Source of the DNA: Clostridiales bacterium
GTDB lineage: Bacteria > Bacillota > Clostridia > Lachnospirales > Lachnospiraceae
Assembly (NCBI GenBank): GCA_012735495.1
Contig: JAAYHD010000009.1
Coordinates: 1 to 64,000 of the forward strand
DNA length: 64,000 nucleotides
Direction of reading: 5' to 3'
A program made the translations under genes and the position numbers. This document shows positions 29,395-38,232 of the stretch, one piece after another. Every line of letters starts with the position of its first letter. Position 1 is the stretch's first letter. The notes beneath the pieces were generated by a model that was given only the letters and a program-made list of their open reading frames with translations, was not told the origin of the DNA and did no database searches.

Positions 29395-30261
29395 TTACAA
29401 GAACCTATCCAACGGAATAAGCTTCTTCGTCTCCTCATCCCTGGTGTAGATTTCAAGGCGGTGAACCTGCCAGGCAAAAGGATTGTAGGATATACCGCTT
29501 GCGGCGCAGAATGATTCCATGACCTGTTCGGGTTTCAGATTAACGGCGCTTCCCGCAGCAAGCTGCATGTAAACCCTTATTTTGTTTTCATACACATCGG
29601 CCTTGCTTTCCGCATTAACAGAATAACTTCCGCTGCTTTCAGTCCTTCGAAAATCGGCAAGATTTCCGGAAAGCTTCTTCCTATACTCCGTCTCGTCAAA
29701 TGCCGTAAAACAGATCATGGGCTTTATATCAACCATCATCTCATTCTTTTTTGTTTTCTTATTTATTATGATATTCGGCTGGGAATAAAATCTCTCAAAG
29801 GCCCGGCGGAATTTATCGTGTAAAATGCCGTAATCCTCCAAACTGCCGTAAAGCCTCTCGCCGAAATTTCCTTCCATGCTCCCATTACCATAAATGCCGC
29901 CTTGTAACTCCATCTCATACCCGTCCTTCAGCGACACAAGGTAATCCGCCGCAGACACCAGGGACATGGCCGACTCCTTCTTTCCATGCTCCCTGTCATC
30001 CGGCAATGCCTCATTAATACTTCCAACCATAATCTCCGGGTCTTCACAGGACTTCAAACCGATATCCACGTACTCGGCATCGCTGGTAAGCCCCAGGCCG
30101 AGCGGAGAAGCAAATGACATTACCTGATGGGGATTGAATCCCTGGGTATATTCAATGTCATATCCCGCCCTGCGAAACGCCTTCTGAAAATACCTCATGA
30201 CATCCAAGTGGCCGATGAACTTCATCGCACCGTATTTTTGAAATTTAATCCTTGCCTTCAT
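29395..30261 (-). CDS. TIGR03936/DUF2344 radical-SAM-associated protein
   Basis: 288 aa. Begins MKARIKFQKYGAMKFIGHLD, the family signature, with QGFNPHQVMSFASPLGLGL following. It is normally encoded next to a TIGR03960 B12/radical SAM protein, and here overlaps its end by 17 bp (translational coupling). The molecular role is unknown. The start at 30261 is preferred over 30279 because GGGAGG sits 7 nt upstream and it matches the family N terminus. Confidence 0.9.
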   Translation of the reverse strand: MKARIKFQKYGAMKFIGHLDVMRYFQKAFRRAGYDIEYTQGFNPHQVMSFASPLGLGLTSDAEYVDIGLKSCEDPEIMVGSINEALPDDREHGKKESAMSLVSAADYLVSLKDGYEMELQGGIYGNGSMEGNFGERLYGSLEDYGILHDKFRRAFERFYSQPNIIINKKTKKNEMMVDIKPMICFTAFDETEYRKKLSGNLADFRRTESSGSYSVNAESKADVYENKIRVYMQLAAGSAVNLKPEQVMESFCAASGISYNPFAWQVHRLEIYTRDEETKKLIPLDRFL

Positions 30262-32131
30262 ATACAGCCTCCCGTTCAATAAAGCATACTCCGCCGCCGA
30301 ATTGCTTCGCCCCGCAGTTAAAGCACATCTCCCTGCAGTTCGGCGTGGTCTTTCCGCTTATTGCCCTTCGGTATTCTCTTAAAAGGAACGGCTTGCTGAC
30401 CCCGGCATCGATAATATCCCAAGGGAAAACCTCATCCTCCTGACGTTCTCTACAGGTGTAGAATGATATGGAAATGCCGTTTTTCTCAAACGCATCCAGC
30501 CATTTGCCGTAATCGAAATACTCACTCCAGGAGTCATACATGCATCCTGCCTTATAGGCGTCGTATATTACATTGCAAAGCCTGCGGTCGCCCCGCGCAA
30601 ATACCCCCTCCAGCACGCTCAGCTCTGCGTCATGCCAGCTGTACTTTATGCAGTTTCCATGGGGCTGCCTGTTTATGCTGCCTTTTAGAAGCCTTTGCTT
30701 TCTTATATACTCCTCCGGCGTATCCATAGCGCACCACTGGAACGGCGTAAACGGCTTCGGCACGAAAAACGACGTGCTTGCAACCACGTTTACCTTGCCC
30801 TGCCTGCGTTCCTTGGGCATTTCATAATAAACGCCCGCGATTTTATCAGCCAAAACGGCTATTCCCTCGACATCTTCATCAGTCTCTTCGGGAAGCCCCA
30901 TCATGAAATAAAGCTTAACCCTGTTCCAGCCGTTCTGAAACGCCTCCCTTGCGCCATTTAAGATCGAATCCTCGGTAAGACCCTTGTTTATAACGTCCCT
31001 GAGCCTCTGGGTACCCGCTTCCGGCGCGAATGTGATGCTGCTCTTCCTGATATCCTGGACCTTTCCCATCACGTCCAGGGAAAACGCGTCTATTCTGAGG
31101 GACGGCAGGGAAATGTTTATTCCCTTTGAACCGAACTCGTCAATCAGAAAATAAACAAGCTCCTTAAGCTGCGAATAATCGCTTGAGCTCAGCGAGCTTA
31201 AGGATATTTCCTCATGACCAGTGGACTTAAGCATTTCATACGCGCATTTCTTAAGGTATTCCACATCCCTTTCCCTGGTGGGACGGTAAATCATGCCGGC
31301 CTGGCAGAACCTGCACCCGCGGATACAGCCTCTTTGAATCTCCAGGACCACCCGGTCCTGGGTTACCTTGACGAACGGCACCAGCGGTTTTACCGGATAG
31401 TACGCCTCGTCCAGCTTCATTTCAATCTGCTTTCGCACCTTATCCGGCGCCTTATCATAATTCTTCCTGTAACTCTTTATCGTACCGTCATCATTGTATT
31501 CCACATCATAAAACGAGGGTACATATATGCCCTCCAGCTGCGACACCCGCTCAAGGTACTCCCTGCGTGTCATTCCGTTCTTTTTGCATTCCTTATATAT
31601 ATCCAGTATCTCTTCGTATCCGGACTCGAACTCGCCGATATAAAAAATATCAAAGAAATCCGCAATCGGCTCCGGATTGTATGTGCATGGCCCGCCGCCG
31701 ATTACAATGGGGTCGTCCGCGGTCCTGTCCTTCGCAAAAACAGGAATTTTTGACAGCTCTAAAACCTGCAGGATATTTGTATAGCACATTTCGTATTGGA
31801 GCGTAAAGCCTAGAAAATCAAAATTCCTCACGGGCTCCTGGCTCTCCAATGCAAAAAGAGGGATATCCCTCTCCCTCATAAGCTTGTCCAAATCGACCCA
31901 CGGAGAATATACCCTTTCACACCATGTATCGTCTCTGCGGTTCAAAATGTCATATATAATCTGGATGCCCAGATGGGACATCCCTATTTCATACACATCC
32001 GGAAAGCAGATGCAAAACCTTATGTCCACGTCCTTCGGGTTCTTGACAACCATGTTAACCTCACCGCCGATGTAGCGGGCAGGCTTTTCCACCGACAAAA
32101 GAATCTCGTCGGATAGCGCTAGTTTTCTCAT
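30245..32131 (-). CDS. TIGR03960-type B12-binding/radical SAM protein
   Basis: 628 aa. An N-terminal B12-binding-like region (DVRFCICFPDVYEIGMSHLG-like string near residue 45, with one Asp-Ile variation) is followed by the radical SAM cluster motif RGCIRGCRFCQAGM (CxxxCxxC) near residue 265 and a core SPOR segment with GLPEETDEDVEGI. The C-terminal part has extra cysteines (NCREMCFNCGAKQF), possibly a second Fe-S cluster. The substrate is unknown; the family co-occurs with DUF2344. The start at 32131 (MRKLALSDEILLSVEKPARY) fits the family. Confidence 0.9.
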   Translation of the reverse strand: MRKLALSDEILLSVEKPARYIGGEVNMVVKNPKDVDIRFCICFPDVYEIGMSHLGIQIIYDILNRRDDTWCERVYSPWVDLDKLMRERDIPLFALESQEPVRNFDFLGFTLQYEMCYTNILQVLELSKIPVFAKDRTADDPIVIGGGPCTYNPEPIADFFDIFYIGEFESGYEEILDIYKECKKNGMTRREYLERVSQLEGIYVPSFYDVEYNDDGTIKSYRKNYDKAPDKVRKQIEMKLDEAYYPVKPLVPFVKVTQDRVVLEIQRGCIRGCRFCQAGMIYRPTRERDVEYLKKCAYEMLKSTGHEEISLSSLSSSDYSQLKELVYFLIDEFGSKGINISLPSLRIDAFSLDVMGKVQDIRKSSITFAPEAGTQRLRDVINKGLTEDSILNGAREAFQNGWNRVKLYFMMGLPEETDEDVEGIAVLADKIAGVYYEMPKERRQGKVNVVASTSFFVPKPFTPFQWCAMDTPEEYIRKQRLLKGSINRQPHGNCIKYSWHDAELSVLEGVFARGDRRLCNVIYDAYKAGCMYDSWSEYFDYGKWLDAFEKNGISISFYTCRERQEDEVFPWDIIDAGVSKPFLLREYRRAISGKTTPNCREMCFNCGAKQFGGGVCFIEREAVYEGKD

Positions 32132-32209
32132 TAAAATGTCCTCTCTATAAAGCATAATCTTTGGCTTAACGTCAATTATACCCTATTGCGGACAAAAAAA
32201 CAACGAACA

Positions 32210-32653
32210 TCATTTCAGCCAGGACACAATCAACTCTTCAAGCGCCTTCAAATGATTGTTTCCGGTTACATAATGCCGTATGGTTTCATACGAAAACGTG
32301 CCCCAGTCAAGCTTGATCCTGTCAATGATAAATATGCTTATAAATATAACCACCGCGCATACCGTCCGGATAATCAGGTACCTGTATGATGCGATTTCCT
32401 CCGGCCGGCTCTCCGTTTCGGCAGTGTCCTTAAAGCCCTTAACCCTGCCTGTCACATTGGTGGTGTTCATCTGCCGCAGGCAGGCCTGCCTTGCCTGGTT
32501 GATTAATTCCGCCCTGGTCAGCCTTGCGCCCTCAAAGCCGCTTCCTGCAAAAGGCGTACTTATTTCATCAGTCCTTATAAAACCGGCATCGAAATTCTCC
32601 GAGAGGCTTTTCTCCACCTGCTTGTATATCTTGTCCTCATATCCCGCATCCAT
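32210..32653 (-). CDS. Small membrane-anchored protein of unknown function
   Basis: 147 aa. A cytoplasmic acidic region (about residues 1-80, with RAELINQARQACLRQMN) is followed by one transmembrane segment (YLIIRTVCAVVIFISIFIID) and a short external tail (HYVTGNNHLKALEELIVSWL). I do not recognise a domain. In Clostridia this place, just before the TIGR03960 gene, is often occupied by a SpoIVFA/M23-like membrane protein; this could be a shortened relative (inference). The start at 32653 has GGAGG 7 nt upstream. It lies 56 bp before the radical SAM start. Confidence 0.7.
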   Translation of the reverse strand: MDAGYEDKIYKQVEKSLSENFDAGFIRTDEISTPFAGSGFEGARLTRAELINQARQACLRQMNTTNVTGRVKGFKDTAETESRPEEIASYRYLIIRTVCAVVIFISIFIIDRIKLDWGTFSYETIRHYVTGNNHLKALEELIVSWLK

Positions 32654-32735
32654 TGCCATGCCTCCACATGCTTGTTTTGTTAAATTATATTTCATGAGGC
32701 AGGCATATATTCACATTTTGTAACGGACATATAAT

Positions 32736-32769
32736 GGCGCCAGGCACCGTTTGAATGGTACCTGGCCCC
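32736..32769. repeat. GGTGCC palindromic element C
   Basis: GGCGCCAGGCACC, eight bases, GGTACCTGGCCCC: a near-perfect 13-bp stem. It lies between the response-regulator stop and the small membrane gene. Confidence 0.75.
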
Positions 32770-32781
32770 ATAACAAAACCA

Positions 32782-33408
32782 TTACATATTTTTCAAATAA
32801 TGCACCGCGATCTGCGTCCTGTGCTCAAGCCCCGTCTTTTCAAGGATGGCGCTGATGTGGTTGCGGACGGTGCCGCTGGATAGGTACAGCCTTTCACATA
32901 TTTCCCTGTTGGAGAGGCCCTCGGCAATCAGGGCGGCTATCTCAAGCTCCCTGGGAGATAAAAGCATCCGAAACATTTGGTTTCCAGTTCCTTCGGGCGA
33001 AACCCTGCCCCGGATAAACTCAAGAATATCCTTTTGAAATACGCTGCCTCCGGCATTAACCGCCCTGATGGCCGACAGAATCCTTTCTGCCGGGCTGTTT
33101 TTTAGAATATATCCGTTTATACCGGCCTGCAGGGCGCGAAGAATAAGCTCCGGCTCGTCAAAGGTGGTAAGAAGGAGCGGGTTTGACAGGTTGTTTTCCA
33201 TAATCTCTTTTGCCGCAGAGATACCGTCCAGAAGCGGCATCCTGATATCGAGCATGGCAACATCGGGCCTGTACCTCCTTGCCATTTCCACGGCCTCAAG
33301 CCCGTTGACCGCCGCGCCGACGCACTCCATATCCTCCTGCGTCTCCAAAATCATTTTCAAGCCCTCACGGATAATGGCATCGTCATCCGCCAAAAGAACC
33401 CTGATCAC
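32782..33408 (-). CDS. NarL/FixJ-type response regulator
   Basis: 208 aa. Receiver domain with phosphoacceptor Asp in AMLDIRMPLLDG and Lys in YILKNSPAERI. The C-terminal LuxR-type helix-turn-helix reads LSPRELEIAALIAEGLSNRE and LYLSSGTVRNHISAILEK. The start is probably GTG at 33408 (AGGTGGG 8 nt upstream); a GTG at 33420 is possible. It is the partner of the histidine kinase encoded just upstream, in one operon with the ABC exporter, so it most likely controls that operon through the dyads at 38096-38132. Confidence 0.92.
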   Translation of the reverse strand: MIRVLLADDDAIIREGLKMILETQEDMECVGAAVNGLEAVEMARRYRPDVAMLDIRMPLLDGISAAKEIMENNLSNPLLLTTFDEPELILRALQAGINGYILKNSPAERILSAIRAVNAGGSVFQKDILEFIRGRVSPEGTGNQMFRMLLSPRELEIAALIAEGLSNREICERLYLSSGTVRNHISAILEKTGLEHRTQIAVHYLKNM

Positions 33409-33541
33409 TCCGCATCCCACCTGTTCAAAATAACTTAATCCTTAATTATCATCGCAGCCATACCGGCGTAAATATAGGCGTAAATATAGTCGCTACGGCA
33501 AAGCCGATATCCGGCGCCAGTTCAGCCTGAATATCTGTCTG

Positions 33542-34657
33542 TCATACCAGCGTAAATATATTCGTCACGGCAAATCCGTTTTCATCCTTGTTAATAAAGC
33601 ACCTGCCCTTGCAGCTTACGGTTCTTTCCTCAATCGCTTCCAGCCCCAGGTGTTTTTCAAATTCATGCTTGGTCTTGCCGTTATCCTTGTATTCCACCTT
33701 TACAATCTTGTTGAATACCTTGATGTCCAGGACAAATTCCGTGGCATTCGAATGCTTCAGCACATTTGTCAGGCATTCCTTAAGGTTGTCATGAATGCAG
33801 GCCCACATATCGAGGGAAATGCCTGACAAATCCCCCGATGTCTTAAGCTTCGTGCTTATGTTGTACTTAACCTTGAACTCCTCAAGAATTGACGTTACAT
33901 CCTGTATGCCAAGCAGCGCCCTGTCGGCTCTTTCTTCCCTCAGCGCCGTCCTAATCTCGTCCACGCTTTCACGAAGGTTGGCTATCGCCTTTTCCACACT
34001 GGCAGCCGCCTTGTCCCGGTTATCCTTCAACTGAAGCAGGGCGGCCTCAAGCAGGATTATGGTTCCCGAAATCCCATGCCCGATCTCGTCATGAATCCTT
34101 GCCGCTATCCTGTTCCGTTCCTCAAGGGAAGCGGTTGCTTTCAGCGTCTTCATAAGCCCGTTAAGGTCGGCCACCTTTTCCTCCAGCTTCACGATTCTTT
34201 CCTGCAGCGCTTCATTCCTGCGGATGGCATCGTCCTGCTTAATAACGGCATGCCTTGCGGCCATATGCATAACTATAAGAATAGCCGACAAGACAGTCGC
34301 ATCAATCCCGGGCGGAAATATGGCATACAGAAGCACCAGGGCGACAAGGCTCACCTGCCAGTACATCTTGCTTGCCAGCACAAGCTCAAACAAATGCAGC
34401 ATCAAAACTGCAAACAGCGGAACCAGTTTCTCAATTCCCATAATAAAACATGCCGCCATTGATGCCGCTATTGTTATCATAATAATGGATTTCTTCTTCC
34501 AAAGCCTTGCAGCCAGCAGTTCGAACAAAAACACGCAGGCAAAGCTAAGGACCGATATAATTACGGGAACCATATCGTCCTTAACATCATATGCCGCAAG
34601 GAACGAGGCGGAAACCGCCAAAAACTTCAGTATCAGATACAGAACAGGCAAATCCAT
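33542..34657 (-). CDS. Sensor histidine kinase, HisKA_3 type
   Basis: 371 aa. The N-terminal ~150 residues form about five to six transmembrane helices (ASFLAAYDVKDDMV to VLSAILIVMHMAARHAVI) with short loops, so the signal is probably sensed in the membrane. A coiled coil leads to the phosphoacceptor His in RIAARIHDEIGHGISGTIIL. The ATPase has the D-x-G in EYKDNGKTKHEF and the GLEAIEERTVS segment. Family members pair with NarL-type regulators, as here. It follows the ABC permease gene by 85 bp. Confidence 0.9.
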   Translation of the reverse strand: MDLPVLYLILKFLAVSASFLAAYDVKDDMVPVIISVLSFACVFLFELLAARLWKKKSIIMITIAASMAACFIMGIEKLVPLFAVLMLHLFELVLASKMYWQVSLVALVLLYAIFPPGIDATVLSAILIVMHMAARHAVIKQDDAIRRNEALQERIVKLEEKVADLNGLMKTLKATASLEERNRIAARIHDEIGHGISGTIILLEAALLQLKDNRDKAAASVEKAIANLRESVDEIRTALREERADRALLGIQDVTSILEEFKVKYNISTKLKTSGDLSGISLDMWACIHDNLKECLTNVLKHSNATEFVLDIKVFNKIVKVEYKDNGKTKHEFEKHLGLEAIEERTVSCKGRCFINKDENGFAVTNIFTLV

Positions 34658-34742
34658 ACTTGTACCCTATAATCTTTATATTTTAGTGTATCTTAATCTT
34701 CAACCGCCTGCCAAACACAACAAAAAACCCAAACCACATGTA

Positions 34743-35888
34743 CTACGCATTTTTATAGCTCTGGGAAAACAGCACCGCGCCAATTAAAAACGCCAATACC
34801 GAAAACAGAACCAGGATAATTACATTCGGGGTTACGTCCGCTGCCGGATTATTCATCAGTATTCTCACCGTATCCATGAACCAGAACTGGGGCAATGCCC
34901 GCGCCATGTTCTGCAGGCTTTTCGGCGCGATATCTATGTCGAAATACGCTCCTCCAAGTATCGCCCCGACTGTGCTGAATCCCACGATCATTGACGACGC
35001 AGTGCTCTTTGACTTTAACAGGATTGATGCGTCGACCACAAAGCATATGACGAAGAAAGCCAGCAGCATTAAGAGAAGGAACAGCTTAATAACGGAAAAG
35101 CCGATATCTATTTTCCATAAAAAGATATAACTGCAGTATATTACCGACATAATCAGCGAAAGAATAAGGCCGTAAATGCATATACCCGCAATATAATGGG
35201 CAGGCTTGACGGGAGTGACCGTAATCCTGTTGTAAATGCCGTTTGCCTTGTCTTCAATCAGCATGAACGAGATTATTACGCCCAGCGCGAATATAATCTG
35301 CAGCACAAATCCGAATGTATTGCGGACACCTTCCTTCCTGCTGACCTCATCCAGGTCAATCTCATAGGCCTTGGCCTTCGAAACCGGTGTCTCCAGGCTC
35401 TTATATTCCGACAGGTATATGTCAAACGTACCCTTGTTTCCCCCGGCACCGGCGGACAGAAGCTTAACCCCTGAAAGGTAGCTGTTCATGTACGCCTCGA
35501 GGAAAGCCGCGTTTTCAAAGTCATCTGTGTACGTAATCACTATTTTTCCGTCATTTCCGGAAGCAAAAGCGTCATAAAATCCTTCCGGTATCTCAATTAT
35601 ACTTGAAATGCTCTTATCAATCAACAAGTCGGCCAGATATTCATAATCCGCATTCTCAATAAGCTCATAATCCAGGTCCCCGGCAAGATAGGATTTGAAA
35701 TCGCTTGACAGCACGCTTTCATCATAATCAATAACGCCAACGCGGATTTTGGACAGGCTGGAATTCTTTATATATCCGCCCATCAAATTTATCAGGAAGC
35801 ACAGCACAATCCCGCTTGCTATCGATATGGCAACACCCAGGCTGTTTTGCCTGAAATATGATTTTACAAGCATAATAATGTTTTTCAT
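34743..35888 (-). CDS. ABC-2 type exporter permease (second)
   Basis: 381 aa. N-terminal helix (IASGIVLCFLINLMGGYI), a large external loop (about residues 40-190), then five helices in the C-terminal half. This is the ABC2_membrane layout. It overlaps the first permease by 4 nt (ATGA), implying translational coupling and a heterodimeric pore with it. The substrate is not visible from sequence. Confidence 0.88.
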   Translation of the reverse strand: MKNIIMLVKSYFRQNSLGVAISIASGIVLCFLINLMGGYIKNSSLSKIRVGVIDYDESVLSSDFKSYLAGDLDYELIENADYEYLADLLIDKSISSIIEIPEGFYDAFASGNDGKIVITYTDDFENAAFLEAYMNSYLSGVKLLSAGAGGNKGTFDIYLSEYKSLETPVSKAKAYEIDLDEVSRKEGVRNTFGFVLQIIFALGVIISFMLIEDKANGIYNRITVTPVKPAHYIAGICIYGLILSLIMSVIYCSYIFLWKIDIGFSVIKLFLLLMLLAFFVICFVVDASILLKSKSTASSMIVGFSTVGAILGGAYFDIDIAPKSLQNMARALPQFWFMDTVRILMNNPAADVTPNVIILVLFSVLAFLIGAVLFSQSYKNA

Positions 35889-37000
35889 CTCTCTTCCCTC
35901 CTTCGAAACTCCGCGGCGCCGACAACAAGCATGACAATTGATGTGACGGCGCAGACAAGCACCACGGTATTGGCCTTTTCATAGTTTCCGAATAAGGCCA
36001 GGTCAAATGCGGCCTCCTGCACCTGGTAAATGGGCATCAACTGGGTCACGCCGTCTATGAAAATCTCCTTGGAATATGTCCCCGAAAGGAACATCATTAT
36101 CCATATGACCGGGAAAATGGTTGCCATCGGGTTTATATTTACAAACAGCCCGTAGACCGCTCCGATCGATATCACCGCAAAGGTAATCAGGAAAAACATG
36201 AAAAACAGGTAGAGGTTATCGATCAGGTTGGAGGCATACCGCGCTTTAAACAGCACGGTATTAAGGACCATCATTAAGGTGGTCTGCATAATGGCCTGGG
36301 GCATCAAGCCCAGTATCTTTGCAAGAAACAGCTTAACCTGGCTAACCGGGGCTATTTTCAGCCGCCTGATGGTTCTATCCTGCCGTTCACCGATGAAGCA
36401 TATCGAGCCTATCATCAGGCTCGTAAAGCTGAGCATCGTAAGCATGGTTATCGAATAGTAATCCACCATGGTCCTTTTTATCCCCAGGTCCTTCTGTTCG
36501 ATAAACCCGGAACCGCTGTCTCCGGTATTTGCGGCGTCCGCAAGAGCCATGGGATTGTTTTTCGCCAGCACCTTAACCGCCTTGTTGATCTGGGAAAAGC
36601 CGTTCATCATGGCATTTACAGACCTGTTCCTTATCCTGTTCATTCCTTCATATATATGAATCTCCATGGGTGAACCGGTAAACAATACGACCGCGTCTAT
36701 CTCATCCCTACCGGCCATTTCCATGGATAAATCAAGGCTGCCGGTTTTTTCGAATATAATATTTTCCTGGTCCGTCAGGTTTTGAACGAAGCTTTCCACG
36801 GCCATCACATCGGCAGGGTCCGAAGCTTCTATCATATAGTGAACAGTAAGTGTCCCTATTGCCTCCTCTGCGTTGTCATAGTTTGAAAGCAAGTTTCCCA
36901 GCAAATACACCATAATTACCGGAAATACCATGAAGAAGAACAGGTTGGTCTTATCCCTCAGAAACTCCCTTACTTCCTTTAAAATAATCTCAAGCATCAT
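35885..37000 (-). CDS. ABC-2 type exporter permease (first)
   Basis: 371 aa. N-terminal helix (LFFFMVFPVIMVYLLGNLL), a long extracytoplasmic loop, then five helices with the GERQDRTIRRLKIAPV coupling segment typical of ABC-2 permeases. It lies 7 bp after the ATPase gene and overlaps the next permease by 4 nt. AGGAGGG precedes the ATG. Confidence 0.9.
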   Translation of the reverse strand: MMLEIILKEVREFLRDKTNLFFFMVFPVIMVYLLGNLLSNYDNAEEAIGTLTVHYMIEASDPADVMAVESFVQNLTDQENIIFEKTGSLDLSMEMAGRDEIDAVVLFTGSPMEIHIYEGMNRIRNRSVNAMMNGFSQINKAVKVLAKNNPMALADAANTGDSGSGFIEQKDLGIKRTMVDYYSITMLTMLSFTSLMIGSICFIGERQDRTIRRLKIAPVSQVKLFLAKILGLMPQAIMQTTLMMVLNTVLFKARYASNLIDNLYLFFMFFLITFAVISIGAVYGLFVNINPMATIFPVIWIMMFLSGTYSKEIFIDGVTQLMPIYQVQEAAFDLALFGNYEKANTVVLVCAVTSIVMLVVGAAEFRRREER

Positions 37001-37007
37001 ATCCCTC

Positions 37008-37952
37008 CTATCTGAGCTCCCGGCCGGTGAGGGTCAGGAAAAGCGTATCCAGATTCGGAACCTCGGACTTGATGTTGTCTATGGGAAGCCTGTGATTGAG
37101 AAATTCCTGGATAATCCTTTCTGTGCCGTTCTGTTCTATGGAAACGTCAACCCGGATTACGGCATCTTCTGCCTTAACCGCCTTTACACCTGGCATCAGC
37201 TTAAGCTTCTTGCAAAACGCCTCACGGTCAAATCCCGCTGGAATCCTGGTTTCCACGTAAATCGACTTCACATCGGTTACCATGGACACCAACTCCCTTT
37301 CCGTGCCCAGGGCAATCATCTTCCCCTTGTCTATGATTGCTATACGATCGCAGATTTCCTCAACCTCCTGCATGTAATGGGAAGTGTAAATAACCGTGGC
37401 TCCACGATCGCGAAGCTGCCTGATTGAATTAAGTATGTGTTCCCTTGACTGTGTATCCACGCCGACCGTAGGCTCATCAAGCACAATTAGCCGGGGATCG
37501 TGGGCAATACCGCAGGCAATGTTGAGCCTTCTTCTCATGCCGCCCGACATGTTCTTCGGCTTTTCCTTAATCTTATCCGAAAGGCCCACAAACTCCAGGG
37601 CTTCCAAAACATTTTTCCTCAGCCTGCTCCCTCTCAGGCCGTACAGGGAAGCAAAAAACTTCACGTTTTCATAAGCGCTTAAGTGGTTGTAAATGGCTAT
37701 GTCCTGCGGTACCATTCCGATTATCTGCTTGATTTGGCTTTTATCCTTCCTGATGTCCAGGCCGTTTATAATAACCTCCCCTTTGTTGAAATCAGTCAGA
37801 GTCGTTATTACGTTCAAGGTGGTGGATTTCCCCGCGCCGTTCGGGCCAAGAAGGCCGAAAATCTCCCCCTTTTCAACGGTGAAGCTGATATGGTCGACCG
37901 CGGTCAGGTCGCCGTATTTTTTAACAAGGTTTTCGACATAAACATAAGACAT
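37008..37952 (-). CDS. ABC exporter ATP-binding protein
   Basis: 314 aa. Walker A GPNGAGKST near residue 38, Q-loop GMVPQDIAIY, signature MSGGMRRRLNIAC, Walker B LIVLDEPTVGVD and the switch His in IYTSHYMQEVEE. The C-terminal ~80 residues are the DUF4162-like extension of drug- and lantibiotic-type exporters. It is first in the operon ATPase-permease-permease-kinase-regulator. The same gene set as the Bacillus lnr (linearmycin) locus suggests export of, or resistance to, an amphipathic membrane-active compound (inference from architecture). Confidence 0.93.
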   Translation of the reverse strand: MSYVYVENLVKKYGDLTAVDHISFTVEKGEIFGLLGPNGAGKSTTLNVITTLTDFNKGEVIINGLDIRKDKSQIKQIIGMVPQDIAIYNHLSAYENVKFFASLYGLRGSRLRKNVLEALEFVGLSDKIKEKPKNMSGGMRRRLNIACGIAHDPRLIVLDEPTVGVDTQSREHILNSIRQLRDRGATVIYTSHYMQEVEEICDRIAIIDKGKMIALGTERELVSMVTDVKSIYVETRIPAGFDREAFCKKLKLMPGVKAVKAEDAVIRVDVSIEQNGTERIIQEFLNHRLPIDNIKSEVPNLDTLFLTLTGRELR

Positions 37953-38095
37953 TTAAAATTCTCCCTCCATAATTCTTAACATTGCTGTTTTATTCAATAT
38001 GGGGATTTCAGATTCCGCTGCCTTTGCGTTTGCGTTTTCGGCAGCATTCACCCTCCCTTTTGTTACATGATATCCGCTTCCCTCATATATTGGAA

Positions 38096-38132
38096 GTGAC
38101 ATTTGTTATGAAATCAATATGACAAATGTCAC
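38096..38132. promoter_or_regulatory. Double dyad operator upstream of the exporter operon
   Basis: TGACATTTGTTA (38097-38108) and TGACAAATGTCA (38120-38131) are two copies of TGACA-N2-TGTYA, 23 bp apart centre to centre, and together form an 11-bp perfect inverted repeat (38096-38106 with 38122-38132). They lie about 145-180 bp before the ATPase start and about 30 bp left of the tyrS promoter. Binding by the operon's own NarL-type regulator is inferred. Confidence 0.6.
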
Positions 38133-38162
38133 ATTCTACGGGTACACAATTTGGAAAATACA

Positions 38163-38191
38163 TTGAAAATTAAAATAATTTCATTTATAAT
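38163..38191 (+). promoter_or_regulatory. SigA-type promoter of tyrS
   Basis: TTGAAA (38163-38168), a 17-nt spacer and TATAAT (38186-38191). The leader to tyrS is about 35 nt, so no T-box is present. Confidence 0.85.
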
Positions 38192-38232
38192 GACCTTAGT
38201 TAACCAACAGACAACAACAAGGAGGAATACTA

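Noticed and set aside
38133-38232. T-box leader for tyrS.
   Set aside because: The leader is about 35 nt and has no AGGGTGG-type T-box.
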